This document shows, piece after piece, positions 42,427-51,135 of a stretch of DNA of 64,000 bases. Each line of letters opens with the position of its first letter. Within the stretch, counting starts at the first letter, position 1. The position numbers were made by a program, and so were the translations under genes. Source of the stretch: Nitrospira sp. (GTDB taxonomy: Bacteria; Nitrospirota; Nitrospiria; Nitrospirales; Nitrospiraceae); the NCBI GenBank assembly GCA_022226935.1, contig CP092081.1, positions 854,734-918,733 on the forward strand, written 5' to 3'. Below the pieces are notes generated by a model. The model was not told the DNA's origin. It did not search any database and saw only the letters and a list, made by a program, of their open reading frames with translations.

Positions 42427-42668
42427 CGGAGACTCCTTTGTGTCGTAGTGGGATAAAAAATAATTATAGAGATCTTGATCGTTCATCTACAACCGTGAAG
42501 GCCGTGATCTACCGAAGAATCCCGTTTTGCTGGTTGTCAAAATTTCTCTCATGTGGCCAAGGTTTGTGTAGTACTGGCTAGGCCGAATCTGTTACACTAC
42601 GGGGCATTTCATCCGGCAATTTGGCGAATGTGTGACTTGAGTTTCGGGCATTCCTTGAAAGGAGCGCT

Positions 42669-43016
42669 ATGGAGCGGCGAGCGGCGTCTCATACTGAAGA
42701 AGAAGAAATGAACCAGCGGCGACGGCTGTTGGGGTTGGCGCGCAAGGGCGATCCCAAAGCCATCAGCAAGTTGTTCGAATTGTACCAAGTGCGTGTGTTG
42801 AACGGCGATATGCTAAGTAAGCTCAATAAATCCTACTACAAGGCAGCGGCTGCGCAGGAGCAAAAGGCCGCCCATACTCCGGCTAAGTCCGCGAAGAGTT
42901 CGCAAGCGACCCACGGCAGCGCCAAAGGGAGTGCCAAGAAGAGTGCAGCGCCGGCTGCTCCGGCGACCAAAGCGAAATCTACGAAAGCCGCCGCCCCGAA
43001 AAAACGAGCGAAATAA
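42669..43016 (+). CDS. Small protein with a histone-H1-like Lys/Ala tail, 115 aa
   Basis: GAAAGGAGCGCT precedes the ATG. Residues 1-60 form a small helical domain (RRRLLGLARKGDPKAISKLFELYQV). Residues 65-115 are almost wholly Ala, Lys, Ser, Pro and Thr, resembling the C-terminal tails of H1-like and other DNA-compacting proteins. A nucleic-acid-binding role is inferred. Confidence 0.7.
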   Translation: MERRAASHTEEEEMNQRRRLLGLARKGDPKAISKLFELYQVRVLNGDMLSKLNKSYYKAAAAQEQKAAHTPAKSAKSSQATHGSAKGSAKKSAAPAAPATKAKSTKAAAPKKRAK

Positions 43017-43072
43017 CCTGCGTCTGCGTCGAGATGGTCGGCGCAGACCGCCGGCCCACCTCTCGATTCCTG

Positions 43073-43366
43073 TTACTGAACACCCACCCGTAATCCTCCG
43101 GCCGCAAGTTTGGTTCCGATTTCTTCCGCCAACTTTCTGGCTCCTGAGTAGACCGTGGCCTGGCCTTCATGGTCGATGCGCCATGCCAATTCGAAGGCCC
43201 GGGAGGAATTCATCCCTGGGATACATTTACAAAAGAGAGCGATCACCTGCTGATAGGTGTGGCATTCGCAATTGAACACGATCACGCGGGCTTCCAGATC
43301 GTCGCCCGTGCCCACGTCGGTCGTGTCGAGGGCCTCGGGGGTCATGACAGGGGTAAGGGTGCTCAT
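43073..43366 (-). CDS. ClpS-like adaptor, divergent
   Basis: Residues 25-97 follow the ClpS fold: ARVIVFNCECHTYQQVIALF, SRAFELAWRIDHEGQATVYSG, ARKLAEEIGTKL. ClpS delivers N-degron substrates to ClpAP. The E. coli Asn34-Asp35-Asp36 that bind the N-terminal amine appear here as Asn-Cys-Glu, while the later His is kept. Recognition may differ. No clpA or clpC is in the window. The ATG at MSTLTPV is preferred over an upstream start. Confidence 0.75.
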   Translation of the reverse strand: MSTLTPVMTPEALDTTDVGTGDDLEARVIVFNCECHTYQQVIALFCKCIPGMNSSRAFELAWRIDHEGQATVYSGARKLAEEIGTKLAAGGLRVGVQ

Positions 43367-43493
43367 GTGATCGTCTCGTTCGCGGCCGAGTGTATCAGGT
43401 GACACGGGGTTGAGTGCAACAGGTTGTCAGTTTGTCCCGCCCCTCGCTGCAGCAGACCTCGAACAAGCATCCCACTCTGTCTCCCTGACGTCG

Positions 43494-44186
43494 TCATAGG
43501 GACGGGTGCCCCTGTGATGGGGCGACATACTCGTTGGGCAGGTCGATGCCTTTTCGCGCTATGGTGTGGCTCAGTAGTCGATAGTGCGTCCTGGAATCCG
43601 TGACCGGGACCAACCCATGCGCGCGGGCCAGGCGGAAGGTGTAGACCTGAGCCGCGGCAGTTTTCAGGAGGGCAAGGCCATATTCAAATTGGTAAGCGTC
43701 CTCCAGGGTCGAGGACGAACGGGCCCATTGTTGCACCAGCGCGACGGTACAGGATTCCGCAGCGCGTTGCGGTTCGAGAAGGCGAAGCAAGGCGGCTGGG
43801 CCCGGCACGAGAGTGGATCCAATTCGCATGGCATGGGTCAGATCAAACAGGCCCCGCTGAAACCGTCGATCCTCCTGCAATCCGGCATGGAACAGCTGTC
43901 TCCACTGGGGATCGGCAAAATCACGATCAATCTCGGCTATGGCGGCGCCATCCAGTGGGCCGCTGACCGGATAGCCTTGTACGAGGCGACCGCTCTTGAC
44001 GAGGTCCGGGTGCGTATCTCCCATTCGATCCTGGTAGGCCGTCGTCCCCATGAATGGCGTGAGACGAAGCGCCATATAGTCACGAAAGTGAATGGATCCA
44101 TAGTGCGCCAGCAGGTACTCCAGCGTGTCTGGAGCGCAGAGGTGAAACGGATAGAATAGGGCATAACGAACGGGCAAGGAAATCAT
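43494..44186 (-). CDS. Unknown protein, 230 aa
   Basis: An open frame with consistent codon use, rich in Leu, Arg and aromatics: CAPDTLEYLLAHYGSIHFRDYM, and an all-helical look (LEDAYQFEYGLALLKTAAAQVY). No signal peptide, membrane segment or motif I recognise. The gap to the next gene holds nothing obvious. Confidence 0.55.
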   Translation of the reverse strand: MISLPVRYALFYPFHLCAPDTLEYLLAHYGSIHFRDYMALRLTPFMGTTAYQDRMGDTHPDLVKSGRLVQGYPVSGPLDGAAIAEIDRDFADPQWRQLFHAGLQEDRRFQRGLFDLTHAMRIGSTLVPGPAALLRLLEPQRAAESCTVALVQQWARSSSTLEDAYQFEYGLALLKTAAAQVYTFRLARAHGLVPVTDSRTHYRLLSHTIARKGIDLPNEYVAPSQGHPSL

Positions 44187-44274
44187 CGATACGTCGTCTT
44201 CAGTGAGGGGATGGCGACTCGGAGAGGGTTCCTGCGAAAACGCAGATCGCGGCGATGAATCGTATAGAGACAGA

Positions 44275-44472
44275 TTACCAGCTATCCATGTCGATGACTT
44301 CGGTCGCGTCCCACAAATTCTTCAACTCAGCTTCTGCGATCGCCTTTTCTCGATCCGCTTCCGTGTCTTCTCCGAATCGTTTGGGCTGAGCTGTTTCTGG
44401 ATCGGCGGCGGATGCAGTAGATTCGACCGGCTGGCGCCGGCGGCGTTTGCTGGGATCCATATTGACGGGCAT
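44275..44472 (-). CDS. Small acidic protein of unknown function, 65 aa
   Basis: AAAAGGAGGCTTC gives a strong ribosome site. Basic first quarter (KRRRRQ), acidic remainder ending VIDMDSW. Probably unstructured. No family recognised. Confidence 0.55.
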   Translation of the reverse strand: MPVNMDPSKRRRRQPVESTASAADPETAQPKRFGEDTEADREKAIAEAELKNLWDATEVIDMDSW

Positions 44473-44546
44473 GGGAAGAAGCCTCCTTTTTCATCTTCAG
44501 TCTCCCCTCTGTCGGGGACGGAAGTCAATGGGAGCAGCGAGACTCG

Positions 44547-45698
44547 CTATGCATTGAGGCTCGTCATCAGCGAAACCGCCACCGTATCGGCATACCGTCT
44601 GCCTCTTGTGGTGAGGCGAACCAGGTCCCCCTGACGTTCGAGCAAGTCGTCCGCCAGTAATTTGTCTACTTCCCTCGAGAGCTCAGGAAATAGCAGGGCT
44701 CCTGTCTGTTTTAACGAAATGCCATCAACGAGGCGCAGCCCAAAGATCAGCCGTTCGCAACTGTCATCCGCCTGCGTGAGCTGATCGGATTCCGCTACCG
44801 GGAGGCGGGCGTTCCTGAGGGCTGCCTTGTAGGCTGTCAGATCGCTCACATTGCCGAATCGCCGACCTCCGATATAGGACTGCGCGCTGGGACCGACGCC
44901 AAGGTAATGCCCGCCGGTCCAGTGAAGACGGTTGTGTCGGCTGGCAAATCCAGGTCGGCAATAGTTAGAAATTTCGTAGCGCGCATAGCCGGCCCCATTG
45001 AGGATGTCTTCGGCCAAGTCTTCCATCCGGTTTTGGCGGTCCTCGTCAGGAGCGGGGACGAGGCCGCGCTGAATAGCTGACTTGAGATGAGTGCCTTCCT
45101 CGATGGTTAAGGCATAACAAGACAGGTGTTCTGGAGCCAGTTCAATGGTCCGCCGTAACGAGGTGGCCCAACTCTCCAGCGTTTGGCCCGGGAGCCCGTA
45201 CATGAGATCCAAATTGATGTTGGTGAAACCGGCTTCGCGTGCGACCGCTATGATGTGGATTGTGCTGGCGGGAGTTCCTGGTCGTCCGACGCGATCCAAC
45301 TCCGTTTGGTCCATCGATTCGGCCCCAAAGCTCAGGCGAGTACATCCAGCCTGCCTGAGTTGCGCCAGGCTGTCCCGTGAGACCGATCCCGGGTGGGCTT
45401 CAATGGTGACCTCGGCGTCCGGAGCCAGTCCGAACGTCTGCTTGCTCGTTGCCAGGATTGTCGTCAGTTGCTCGGAGGTAAGCGTAGTCGGCGTCCCGCC
45501 GCCGAAATAGATGGAATCGAGGGGGGCCGGTCCCAATACACCGCTCTCGCCATATAAACGCAATTCCGTCAACAGCGCAGTGACAAACTCGTCTGCGGCG
45601 CGCGCGTGATGAATCTCCAGGTAGAACGCGCAGAAATGGCAACGCTGATGACAGAAGGGAATGTGGATGTAGAGACCCTGAGCGGTAGCCAGAGACAT
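44547..45698 (-). CDS. hemW: HemW-like radical SAM protein (heme chaperone)
   Basis: Radical SAM motif C16-x3-C20-x2-C23 (FCHQRCHFC) in a barrel of 383 residues, with GGGTPTTL, EAHPGSVS, SFGAESMD, DLMYGLPGQT, and a C-terminal winged-helix-like part. It lacks the fourth Cys (CxC) of HemN, pointing to HemW. HemW binds heme and inserts it into target proteins, and is often misannotated as coproporphyrinogen oxidase. Confidence 0.9.
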   Translation of the reverse strand: MSLATAQGLYIHIPFCHQRCHFCAFYLEIHHARAADEFVTALLTELRLYGESGVLGPAPLDSIYFGGGTPTTLTSEQLTTILATSKQTFGLAPDAEVTIEAHPGSVSRDSLAQLRQAGCTRLSFGAESMDQTELDRVGRPGTPASTIHIIAVAREAGFTNINLDLMYGLPGQTLESWATSLRRTIELAPEHLSCYALTIEEGTHLKSAIQRGLVPAPDEDRQNRMEDLAEDILNGAGYARYEISNYCRPGFASRHNRLHWTGGHYLGVGPSAQSYIGGRRFGNVSDLTAYKAALRNARLPVAESDQLTQADDSCERLIFGLRLVDGISLKQTGALLFPELSREVDKLLADDLLERQGDLVRLTTRGRRYADTVAVSLMTSLNA

Positions 45699-45713
45699 AG
45701 CTGGTCTGCGTGC

Positions 45714-45968
45714 CTATGGAGTTGGTGAAAAATCGCGGATCATGGCCACTTCAATTTCTTCGGTCGGCGATTTCCCCCGATTTCGGACATGCGATTTCCA
45801 GGCTGGGTATTCCCGTAGCGTGTCGAATAGGTTCTTGATCAGGACCGGCTTGATCTGCAGTTCCCACTCACGCAGCCAGGCTTGCTCGTCGTGCGGGCCG
45901 TCGTAGTCGTCGGGGAATTGCGCTTCCAGGCTGATGCGAAAGACGAATGATTTATCTTCTGACCACAT
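45714..45968 (-). CDS. Small protein of unknown function, 84 aa
   Basis: GACAGGAGTCC precedes the ATG. The mid part has many acidic and aromatic residues (FPDDYDGPHDEQAWLREWELQ). 15 bp before hemW in the same direction, so probably co-transcribed. Confidence 0.6.
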   Translation of the reverse strand: MWSEDKSFVFRISLEAQFPDDYDGPHDEQAWLREWELQIKPVLIKNLFDTLREYPAWKSHVRNRGKSPTEEIEVAMIRDFSPTP

Positions 45969-46048
45969 GTGTGGACTCCTGTCGGGTGATGATTGCGAAA
46001 GTGAATGGGCCTTACTTATAATATTTTAAAATTCTAGGAGTACAGCCC

Positions 46049-46276
46049 ATGCCCATCTTCGAATACGTCTGCCAGGAATGCAACCACCGCTTCGAGCTCA
46101 TTGTGCAGGGACAGACCGTGCCGGCCTGTCCTTCCTGCAAAGGGACGGCCTTGAATAAACAATTTTCTGCGTTCGGGGTGGGCGCAACCGGCGGGTGGCC
46201 GGTGGTCTCCAATTCCGGCGGCGGATGCGGCTCCTGTGGAGATCCGCGGGGTCCCGGTGCCTGCTCCATGAATTAG
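46049..46276 (+). CDS. FmdB-family zinc-ribbon regulatory protein
   Basis: MPIFEYVCQECNHRFELIV, then PACPSCKG, form the family's single zinc ribbon (two CxxC pairs, Cys8, 11, 27, 30). The tail is a Gly/Cys-rich GGGCGSCGDPRG. Such proteins are found in most bacteria; role in formamidase regulation is known only for a few. Confidence 0.85.
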   Translation: MPIFEYVCQECNHRFELIVQGQTVPACPSCKGTALNKQFSAFGVGATGGWPVVSNSGGGCGSCGDPRGPGACSMN

Positions 46277-46303
46277 CACGACGCCACGTCATTCGAGTCA
46301 TTC

Positions 46304-46624
46304 ATGATGAACGATCAAGAAGAACAATTGCGTCGCGCGATCGGCACGCTGCTCCAGTCAGACCCGTTGATCAAATTGCTGCAGGAAGTCCGGCTGGGTC
46401 GGATGAAAGCGACGGATGCCGGATTACGGGCGGTCGTTGAATCCTGGATCGGGACCTACGCGCAGGTGTTGAAGTCCCAATCTTTCAATGCCGAGCTGCT
46501 GGCTCGACTCGACCCTGTGCCCCGGCTTCAAGTGCTGGTGGATGCCGGTGTGTTGTCGTGGGAACATCCTGCCACATGCGAGCTCAGGGACGTATTTCGT
46601 AGTCTGCCGGTTCCTGCTGCCTGA
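46304..46624 (+). CDS. Small helical protein of unknown function, 106 aa
   Basis: Two adjacent ATG starts. Helical pattern throughout (LRRAIGTLLQSDPLIKLLQEV), no signal. 27 bp after the FmdB-like gene and 19 bp before the next exported protein, suggesting one unit. Confidence 0.6.
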   Translation: MMNDQEEQLRRAIGTLLQSDPLIKLLQEVRLGRMKATDAGLRAVVESWIGTYAQVLKSQSFNAELLARLDPVPRLQVLVDAGVLSWEHPATCELRDVFRSLPVPAA

Positions 46625-46643
46625 TTTGAGGAGTGCTTTCCAC

Positions 46644-47309
46644 GTGCGGACCCTCCTTGCCATGGCCTTGCTGGTGCTGGCCTGGTCGATGCCCGCTACA
46701 GGTCTGGCTGAAATACCTTCTCCGCTGCCTCCGTTGCATAAGACCCTGTCTGCGGCGCTGGCAACCCTTCCTCCTGAGAACCATCTTCTTCTCGATCGTG
46801 AACCGATCGAACAGTTTCTTGTCGCGCTGGACGGGTCGCCTCCGGATTGGGCTCAGGTCTACGGTCACGGGCATTATGATCCCGGTCACGACGAACGACT
46901 GTTTGCTTTGAACCGTGAGCGTGATGCCCAACGCGAAGGCAAGGAACCCTTGCAATGGTTGGTGACCGTGGTTTGGCTTGGCGAACTGTCACGGTTTGAC
47001 GAAGAAGAGGGAGGATTCCGCGTTGCGCTGGGGCCAAAGTTCACCAGGACGTCGTGGGGCGAGGTGCGTTTCAAACATGAAGATCTTCCGGCGACACTGA
47101 TCGCCTCGGCGGGTGAGGCGACCGCCGATCTCAAGGTCAGGATGCAGCGGGGCGAGCGGATCGACATTGACGTGGTGCTGTGCGGGCGGCTGGTTCCAGA
47201 CGAATCTCTCGTTTACGACTTCTCCCACGACGTCGAAGGGCTCGGTCTCATCATGCCGGTCGTGCGTATCGAAGCCGTGGCGTTTGTTTTGGCGGACGGC
47301 TCGCATTGA
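46644..47309 (+). CDS. Exported protein of unknown function, 221 aa
   Basis: GTG start preceded by GAGGAG; an ATG seven codons further is an alternative. A signal peptide (LLAMALLVLAWSMPATGLA) leads to a mixed alpha/beta domain (YGHGHYDPGHDERLFALNRERDA). No family recognised. Probably periplasmic. Confidence 0.65.
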   Translation: MRTLLAMALLVLAWSMPATGLAEIPSPLPPLHKTLSAALATLPPENHLLLDREPIEQFLVALDGSPPDWAQVYGHGHYDPGHDERLFALNRERDAQREGKEPLQWLVTVVWLGELSRFDEEEGGFRVALGPKFTRTSWGEVRFKHEDLPATLIASAGEATADLKVRMQRGERIDIDVVLCGRLVPDESLVYDFSHDVEGLGLIMPVVRIEAVAFVLADGSH

Positions 47310-47348
47310 TGCCGGGAGAATTGTCCGATACTGAAAAGGCCTGAAAGG

Positions 47349-47993
47349 CTAGGGCATCCGTTTCAGGTGGGGATAGGCTTGATGCATGCAGGATTCACAG
47401 ACGGCCTCCTTGACTGTGAAGCGCGCCAGCCGGCGTAAGTAGTCCTCGATCCGCTGCCAGTAGGATCCGTCAGTTTTCACGCGCTTACACTTGGCGCAAA
47501 TGTGCACGGTGCCATGAAGCGTGGTCATTTGCTCGAAGGCATGGTCGAGTTCCTTCGTCCGTTCAAGCAGTTCCTGTTCCCGTAATTTCCGCGCGTCAAT
47601 TTCCTGTTTCAGGCTCAGCGCCGTGGCGGCTCGCGCCAGCAACTCGACTGGAATCACAGGCTTGCGAATATAGTCCGTGGCGCCGGCCGTATAGGCGGCC
47701 TGGATATCTTTCTCCGCTGTGTGAGCGGTAATAATGATGATGGGCAAGCCCTGAAGCTGTTCCTCCATCCTGATTTTCTCGCAGGCCTCCAATCCAGAGA
47801 TCCCGGGCATTTCGAGGTCCATGAGGACCAGATCGATCCCGTTTCCGGGCTTTCCACGCTTGCCGATCCCTAAGAGGGTGAGTCCTTCTTGTGCCGTCGC
47901 GACCGGAAGGAGCGGGCCGAATCCGGCACGGTGAAGGATCCCGTGGAGGAGGTCTCGTTCCTCCTGAAAGTCGTCGATGATGAGAATGCTCAT
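47349..47993 (-). CDS. Response regulator with C-terminal Cys-rich domain
   Basis: Receiver domain with phospho-acceptor D59 (LMDLEMPG) and K111, then a coiled coil (LKQEIDARKLREQELLERTK) and a Cys domain (ICAKCKRVKTDGSYWQRIEDY, C166/C169; CESCMHQAYP, C199/C202). That domain also ends many sensor kinases and is thought to bind metal. No output DNA-binding domain. It lies next to a REC-HPt gene, so the two may form part of a phosphorelay. Confidence 0.88.
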   Translation of the reverse strand: MSILIIDDFQEERDLLHGILHRAGFGPLLPVATAQEGLTLLGIGKRGKPGNGIDLVLMDLEMPGISGLEACEKIRMEEQLQGLPIIIITAHTAEKDIQAAYTAGATDYIRKPVIPVELLARAATALSLKQEIDARKLREQELLERTKELDHAFEQMTTLHGTVHICAKCKRVKTDGSYWQRIEDYLRRLARFTVKEAVCESCMHQAYPHLKRMP

Positions 47994-48030
47994 GGCCGCA
48001 GTCTTTCTCTACCGCGTCTCGTGAATTCGT

Positions 48031-48780
48031 TTAAACGGCCTGACTCGCTTGAGCAAGCCGCGCAGCCAGCTGATCGATCGTCCGGCGCATCGCGGCCAGA
48101 TCTTGATCTCTCGCCGCCTGTTCCAATTGTGCTCCTGCCAGACCGATGTCGGGAAGTCCATACGATCCCGCCAGGCCTTTGATGCGGTGTCCCATGATAC
48201 GGATGAACTCGAAGTCTCCTCGCTCGATGGCGTCTTGCATTCTGCCCAGATCCTGTCGGCGATTGTCGAGGAAGAGGGGACGGCGTCGCGCGATTTCTTC
48301 GTCGATGAGGGCTGCGATGCCCGCGGGCGAATTGTTTTGTGTCGGGGCGCGTTCCTGTGAGGAGATTCCGCCAAACTTCTGCAACGCCTCGAGAAGCTGT
48401 GCTTTAGCAATGGGCTTGGCTAGGCACTCTGTGCACCCTGCCGCTTGGCCCTGCTCCTTTGCTTCGATGAATGCATCCGCGGTCAAGGCCAGAATAGGTA
48501 CCGGCGCATGTTGATGAGATGATTCCCAGGCACGCATCAAGCGCGCGGCGGTAAACCCATCCATCACTGGCATCTGCTGATCGAGAAGCACGAGGTCAAA
48601 CTGCCGGGTCTGAAACATCGCGACTGCTTCTTCTCCGTTTCCTACGACGTCGACCTGACAGGGGAGTCCTTGTAGGTACAATCGGATCAGGGCTTGAGAT
48701 TCACGCGAGTCATCGGCCAGCAAGACTCGAAATATCGGTCTAGATCCGGTATCTGGGGCGAGAGAAAGTTGCGATACCAT
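48031..48780 (-). CDS. Receiver-HPt phosphorelay protein
   Basis: From the ATG (249 aa; a TTG seven codons earlier is possible): receiver with D67 (VLLDQQMPVMDG) and K122, then a C-terminal HPt domain with H198 in GHRIKGLAGSYG. HPt domains relay phosphate from hybrid kinases to a final receiver. No histidine kinase is adjacent. Confidence 0.88.
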   Translation of the reverse strand: MVSQLSLAPDTGSRPIFRVLLADDSRESQALIRLYLQGLPCQVDVVGNGEEAVAMFQTRQFDLVLLDQQMPVMDGFTAARLMRAWESSHQHAPVPILALTADAFIEAKEQGQAAGCTECLAKPIAKAQLLEALQKFGGISSQERAPTQNNSPAGIAALIDEEIARRRPLFLDNRRQDLGRMQDAIERGDFEFIRIMGHRIKGLAGSYGLPDIGLAGAQLEQAARDQDLAAMRRTIDQLAARLAQASQAV

Positions 48781-48934
48781 AGCGGAAGCTCGACGGATCA
48801 ATCTGATGCGGGATAACGTGACAGTACTTAGAAGTAGTATAGCCGTTGAAGCCGAGACGACCTAGAATCTCTTGAAAATCCGGCAGGTGGAAGAAGTTGG
48901 GTTCTGGGGCTCAGGCAAGCAGAACGGGCTTGGA

Positions 48935-49831
48935 CTAATAGCTATCCCTGGCGCACCGAAATCCAGTCCCGGAAGGGCGGCTGTCCATCGTCCCCCAATC
49001 GCGATCGGACGTGCGCAGGCTGATCGCCGGTTTGAGCCAGGATCCGCCGCGCATAGATTTAATCGCGCCTCGCTCAGGGCCTTGGGGATTCGTGAGCGAC
49101 GCGGAGCGGTAATGGTTGGGGTTATACCAGTCCTGCACCCATTCGGCAGCATTGCCAGCCATATCTAGCGCCCCATAAGGACTGGCTCCGGCGGGAAAGC
49201 TGCCGACCGGCAGCGTGAGGATTTCACCCTTCAGGCCCTTTGCTTTGGACACTTCTGCGCCTAGGCCTTTGATCCAAAACGCGTCCCATTCCGTGCTATC
49301 CGCAAACTCTACGGTTTTCCCAGCCCAGTAGCTTGCACTGTTTGCCTTGTCGACGCTCCATCCGTTGCCCCATGGGTAGGTCCGTCCGTCGGTCCCCCTG
49401 GCGGCCTTTTCCCATTCGGCTTCCGTCGGCAACCGTTTGCTCGCCCAGCGGCAGAATGCGACGGCATCCAGCCAGCTCACGTTCACGACCGGATGCTGTT
49501 CGATGCCGGGAAGTGGCCGGTTCTGTTCCCAGAGGGTCAAGCGATCGGCAGCATTGGCGGGTGCCTGATAGTGCGTGGCCTCGACGAATTGCAGATAGGC
49601 GGCGTTGGTGACTTCGTACCGATCGATCCAGAATGCGCCGAGATAGACCAGACGCATGGGCTGCTCATCCGGGAGGCCGCCCTTGTCTGCGGAGGCTCCC
49701 ATGGTGAATTCACCGGCTGGAACCAGCACCATGTCGTGAGGTGACATGGATGCCCAGGCAGCCTGAGACACACTCAGGATGACGAGGACGCACAACGGCA
49801 ACAACCAAAGGATGGCCTCTCGCCTTTTCAT
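48935..49831 (-). CDS. SUMF1/FGE-sulfatase-type exported protein
   Basis: A signal peptide (AILWLLPLCVLVILSVSQAAWA) is followed by the FGE-like fold: MVLVPAGEFTMGASADKGG, FWIDRYEVTNAAYLQFVEAT, PVVNVSWLDAVAFCRWASKRLPTEAEWEKAARG, GNAAEWVQDWY, RGGSWL, GFRCARD. The true formylglycine enzyme has two active Cys; I see only isolated Cys, so it may not be catalytic. ATG overlaps the upstream gene's stop (ATGA), so it is coupled to a heme-oxygenase-like gene. Confidence 0.88.
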   Translation of the reverse strand: MKRREAILWLLPLCVLVILSVSQAAWASMSPHDMVLVPAGEFTMGASADKGGLPDEQPMRLVYLGAFWIDRYEVTNAAYLQFVEATHYQAPANAADRLTLWEQNRPLPGIEQHPVVNVSWLDAVAFCRWASKRLPTEAEWEKAARGTDGRTYPWGNGWSVDKANSASYWAGKTVEFADSTEWDAFWIKGLGAEVSKAKGLKGEILTLPVGSFPAGASPYGALDMAGNAAEWVQDWYNPNHYRSASLTNPQGPERGAIKSMRGGSWLKPAISLRTSDRDWGTMDSRPSGTGFRCARDSY

Positions 49832-50580
49832 GGCTTGGCCAATTTGCAGGCTTTGGCAATGCCGTCGCGGTAGGCCATCCACAGGGTCAGACCTTGTTTG
49901 ACGCAGGCCAGCACAGCGTTCTGCTGGCTTCTGCTTTCGGCATAGTTGACGACCATCGTGTACGCGTCCTGCCGATGCCCCGCCTCCACCTTCTGGTGCG
50001 CGCGTATGAGATCCATATGCTGTCGCTCGATCTTGTGATGCCGGATGAGCGGATGGGCGTCGATGTAGGCCTCGATCTCTGCCTCGGTTTTTGGCTTGGA
50101 CGGTTCCTGAATTTCCTGACGGTCTTTGATGCTGCCCTCCACAAAAATCGCGAGCGCGGCGGCGCCGACCACCCAGTCGCGGCTGGCCGTCACCTTTTCC
50201 AACCACCGTCGGTAGCGGAGGCTGGCGGGAAGGAGCGTGGCTCGTAAAAAGACCCGGCTGTCGAATCCCAGTCCGCGCATCATTTCATTGAAGAGCTCGG
50301 GATGAGACCGCCCGAAGGACAGGCCACCGGTATCTTCTTCGTAAATATTTTCGGCCAACATCCGCCGGACGTCCGGAGGCGGGTTTTGCCCATGCACTCG
50401 AGCCAGCAGGACAGGAAAGTCCCGCACGTAGACCAGGTATTCCTGCTGGTAGTGGAGCTTCAGCTGAGCCTTGGTGATGCCGGGTCCCATGATGATCGGC
50501 CAGGCCCAATGGTGCTTACGATCCATGATGGACAACAGCCGCTCGAGAAATTGCGTACGGGTCAATCTCTTCTGTGCCAT
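49828..50580 (-). CDS. Heme-oxygenase-like (PqqC/TENA-type) protein, possible diiron oxidase
   Basis: Helical 250-residue protein. Candidate metal ligands in the heme-oxygenase-like diiron order: Glu81/82 (IYEEDTGG), His93 (SHPELF), Glu148 (FVEGS), and His181-x3-Glu185-x2-His188. The diiron members CADD, SznF and UndA use this fold; here Glu replaces the usual Asp of the last motif. The substrate is unknown. It may be iron-dependent and work with the coupled SUMF protein. Confidence 0.75.
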   Translation of the reverse strand: MAQKRLTRTQFLERLLSIMDRKHHWAWPIIMGPGITKAQLKLHYQQEYLVYVRDFPVLLARVHGQNPPPDVRRMLAENIYEEDTGGLSFGRSHPELFNEMMRGLGFDSRVFLRATLLPASLRYRRWLEKVTASRDWVVGAAALAIFVEGSIKDRQEIQEPSKPKTEAEIEAYIDAHPLIRHHKIERQHMDLIRAHQKVEAGHRQDAYTMVVNYAESRSQQNAVLACVKQGLTLWMAYRDGIAKACKLAKP

Positions 50581-50627
50581 GCCTTGCCTTCCTTCGTTCC
50601 TACTGGCTACAATCAGCCACCGGTCAG

Positions 50628-50912
50628 ATGAAGCCTATCACCATTCAGGATTCCGACGAGATTCTCAACTTCCTTGCCGAGGTGGCCCTGCATGGAAAGG
50701 GGTTTACCACGGACTGCTTGCTGGACTATGTGCTGGAAGAAGGGTTTACGGAGCCGATTTACCTCAACGCGTCCGGCGAAGACCCGGACGCCTTTTACAA
50801 GAATCAGCCGCAGGCTTGGGCCATTTACCAAGTTCGTGAATGGAAACGCGTTCTGACCGTATCCGGCGGGCCAGGAAAGGAACGGCGCGTCCAGATCACC
50901 GAGACCCCGTAA
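50628..50912 (+). CDS. Small protein of unknown function, 94 aa
   Basis: The ATG is picked at MKPITIQ, where the protein becomes compact and acidic. Contains VALHGKGFTTDCLLDYVLEEGF and ends in a basic strand. No signal or motif. Divergent from the heme-oxygenase-like gene, 47 bp apart. Confidence 0.55.
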   Translation: MKPITIQDSDEILNFLAEVALHGKGFTTDCLLDYVLEEGFTEPIYLNASGEDPDAFYKNQPQAWAIYQVREWKRVLTVSGGPGKERRVQITETP

Positions 50913-51135
50913 GTTGTCCGTTGTCCCCCTTCGGCAACGGCACCAACGCCGATCTCTGCGCAGTCATTGCTCCATATCCAAGGCCAGCTTCTGCTTCCGG
51001 ACCTTGTGCCCTTCCGTGAGTGTATTGGCCATCCGAAGGAATTGCAACGAATCACGTGCTGTTCGCAGCCGGAGACGCCGGGTCCTGGATATCCCGGCTC
51101 GGTACATGTGTAACGGTGCCTGGCGAGAGGCGATT

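Noticed and set aside
50914-51135. Longer 5' extension of the DUF2007-like gene
   Set aside because: No ribosome site at the early start and no similarity; the GTG at 51136 follows GAGAGG.
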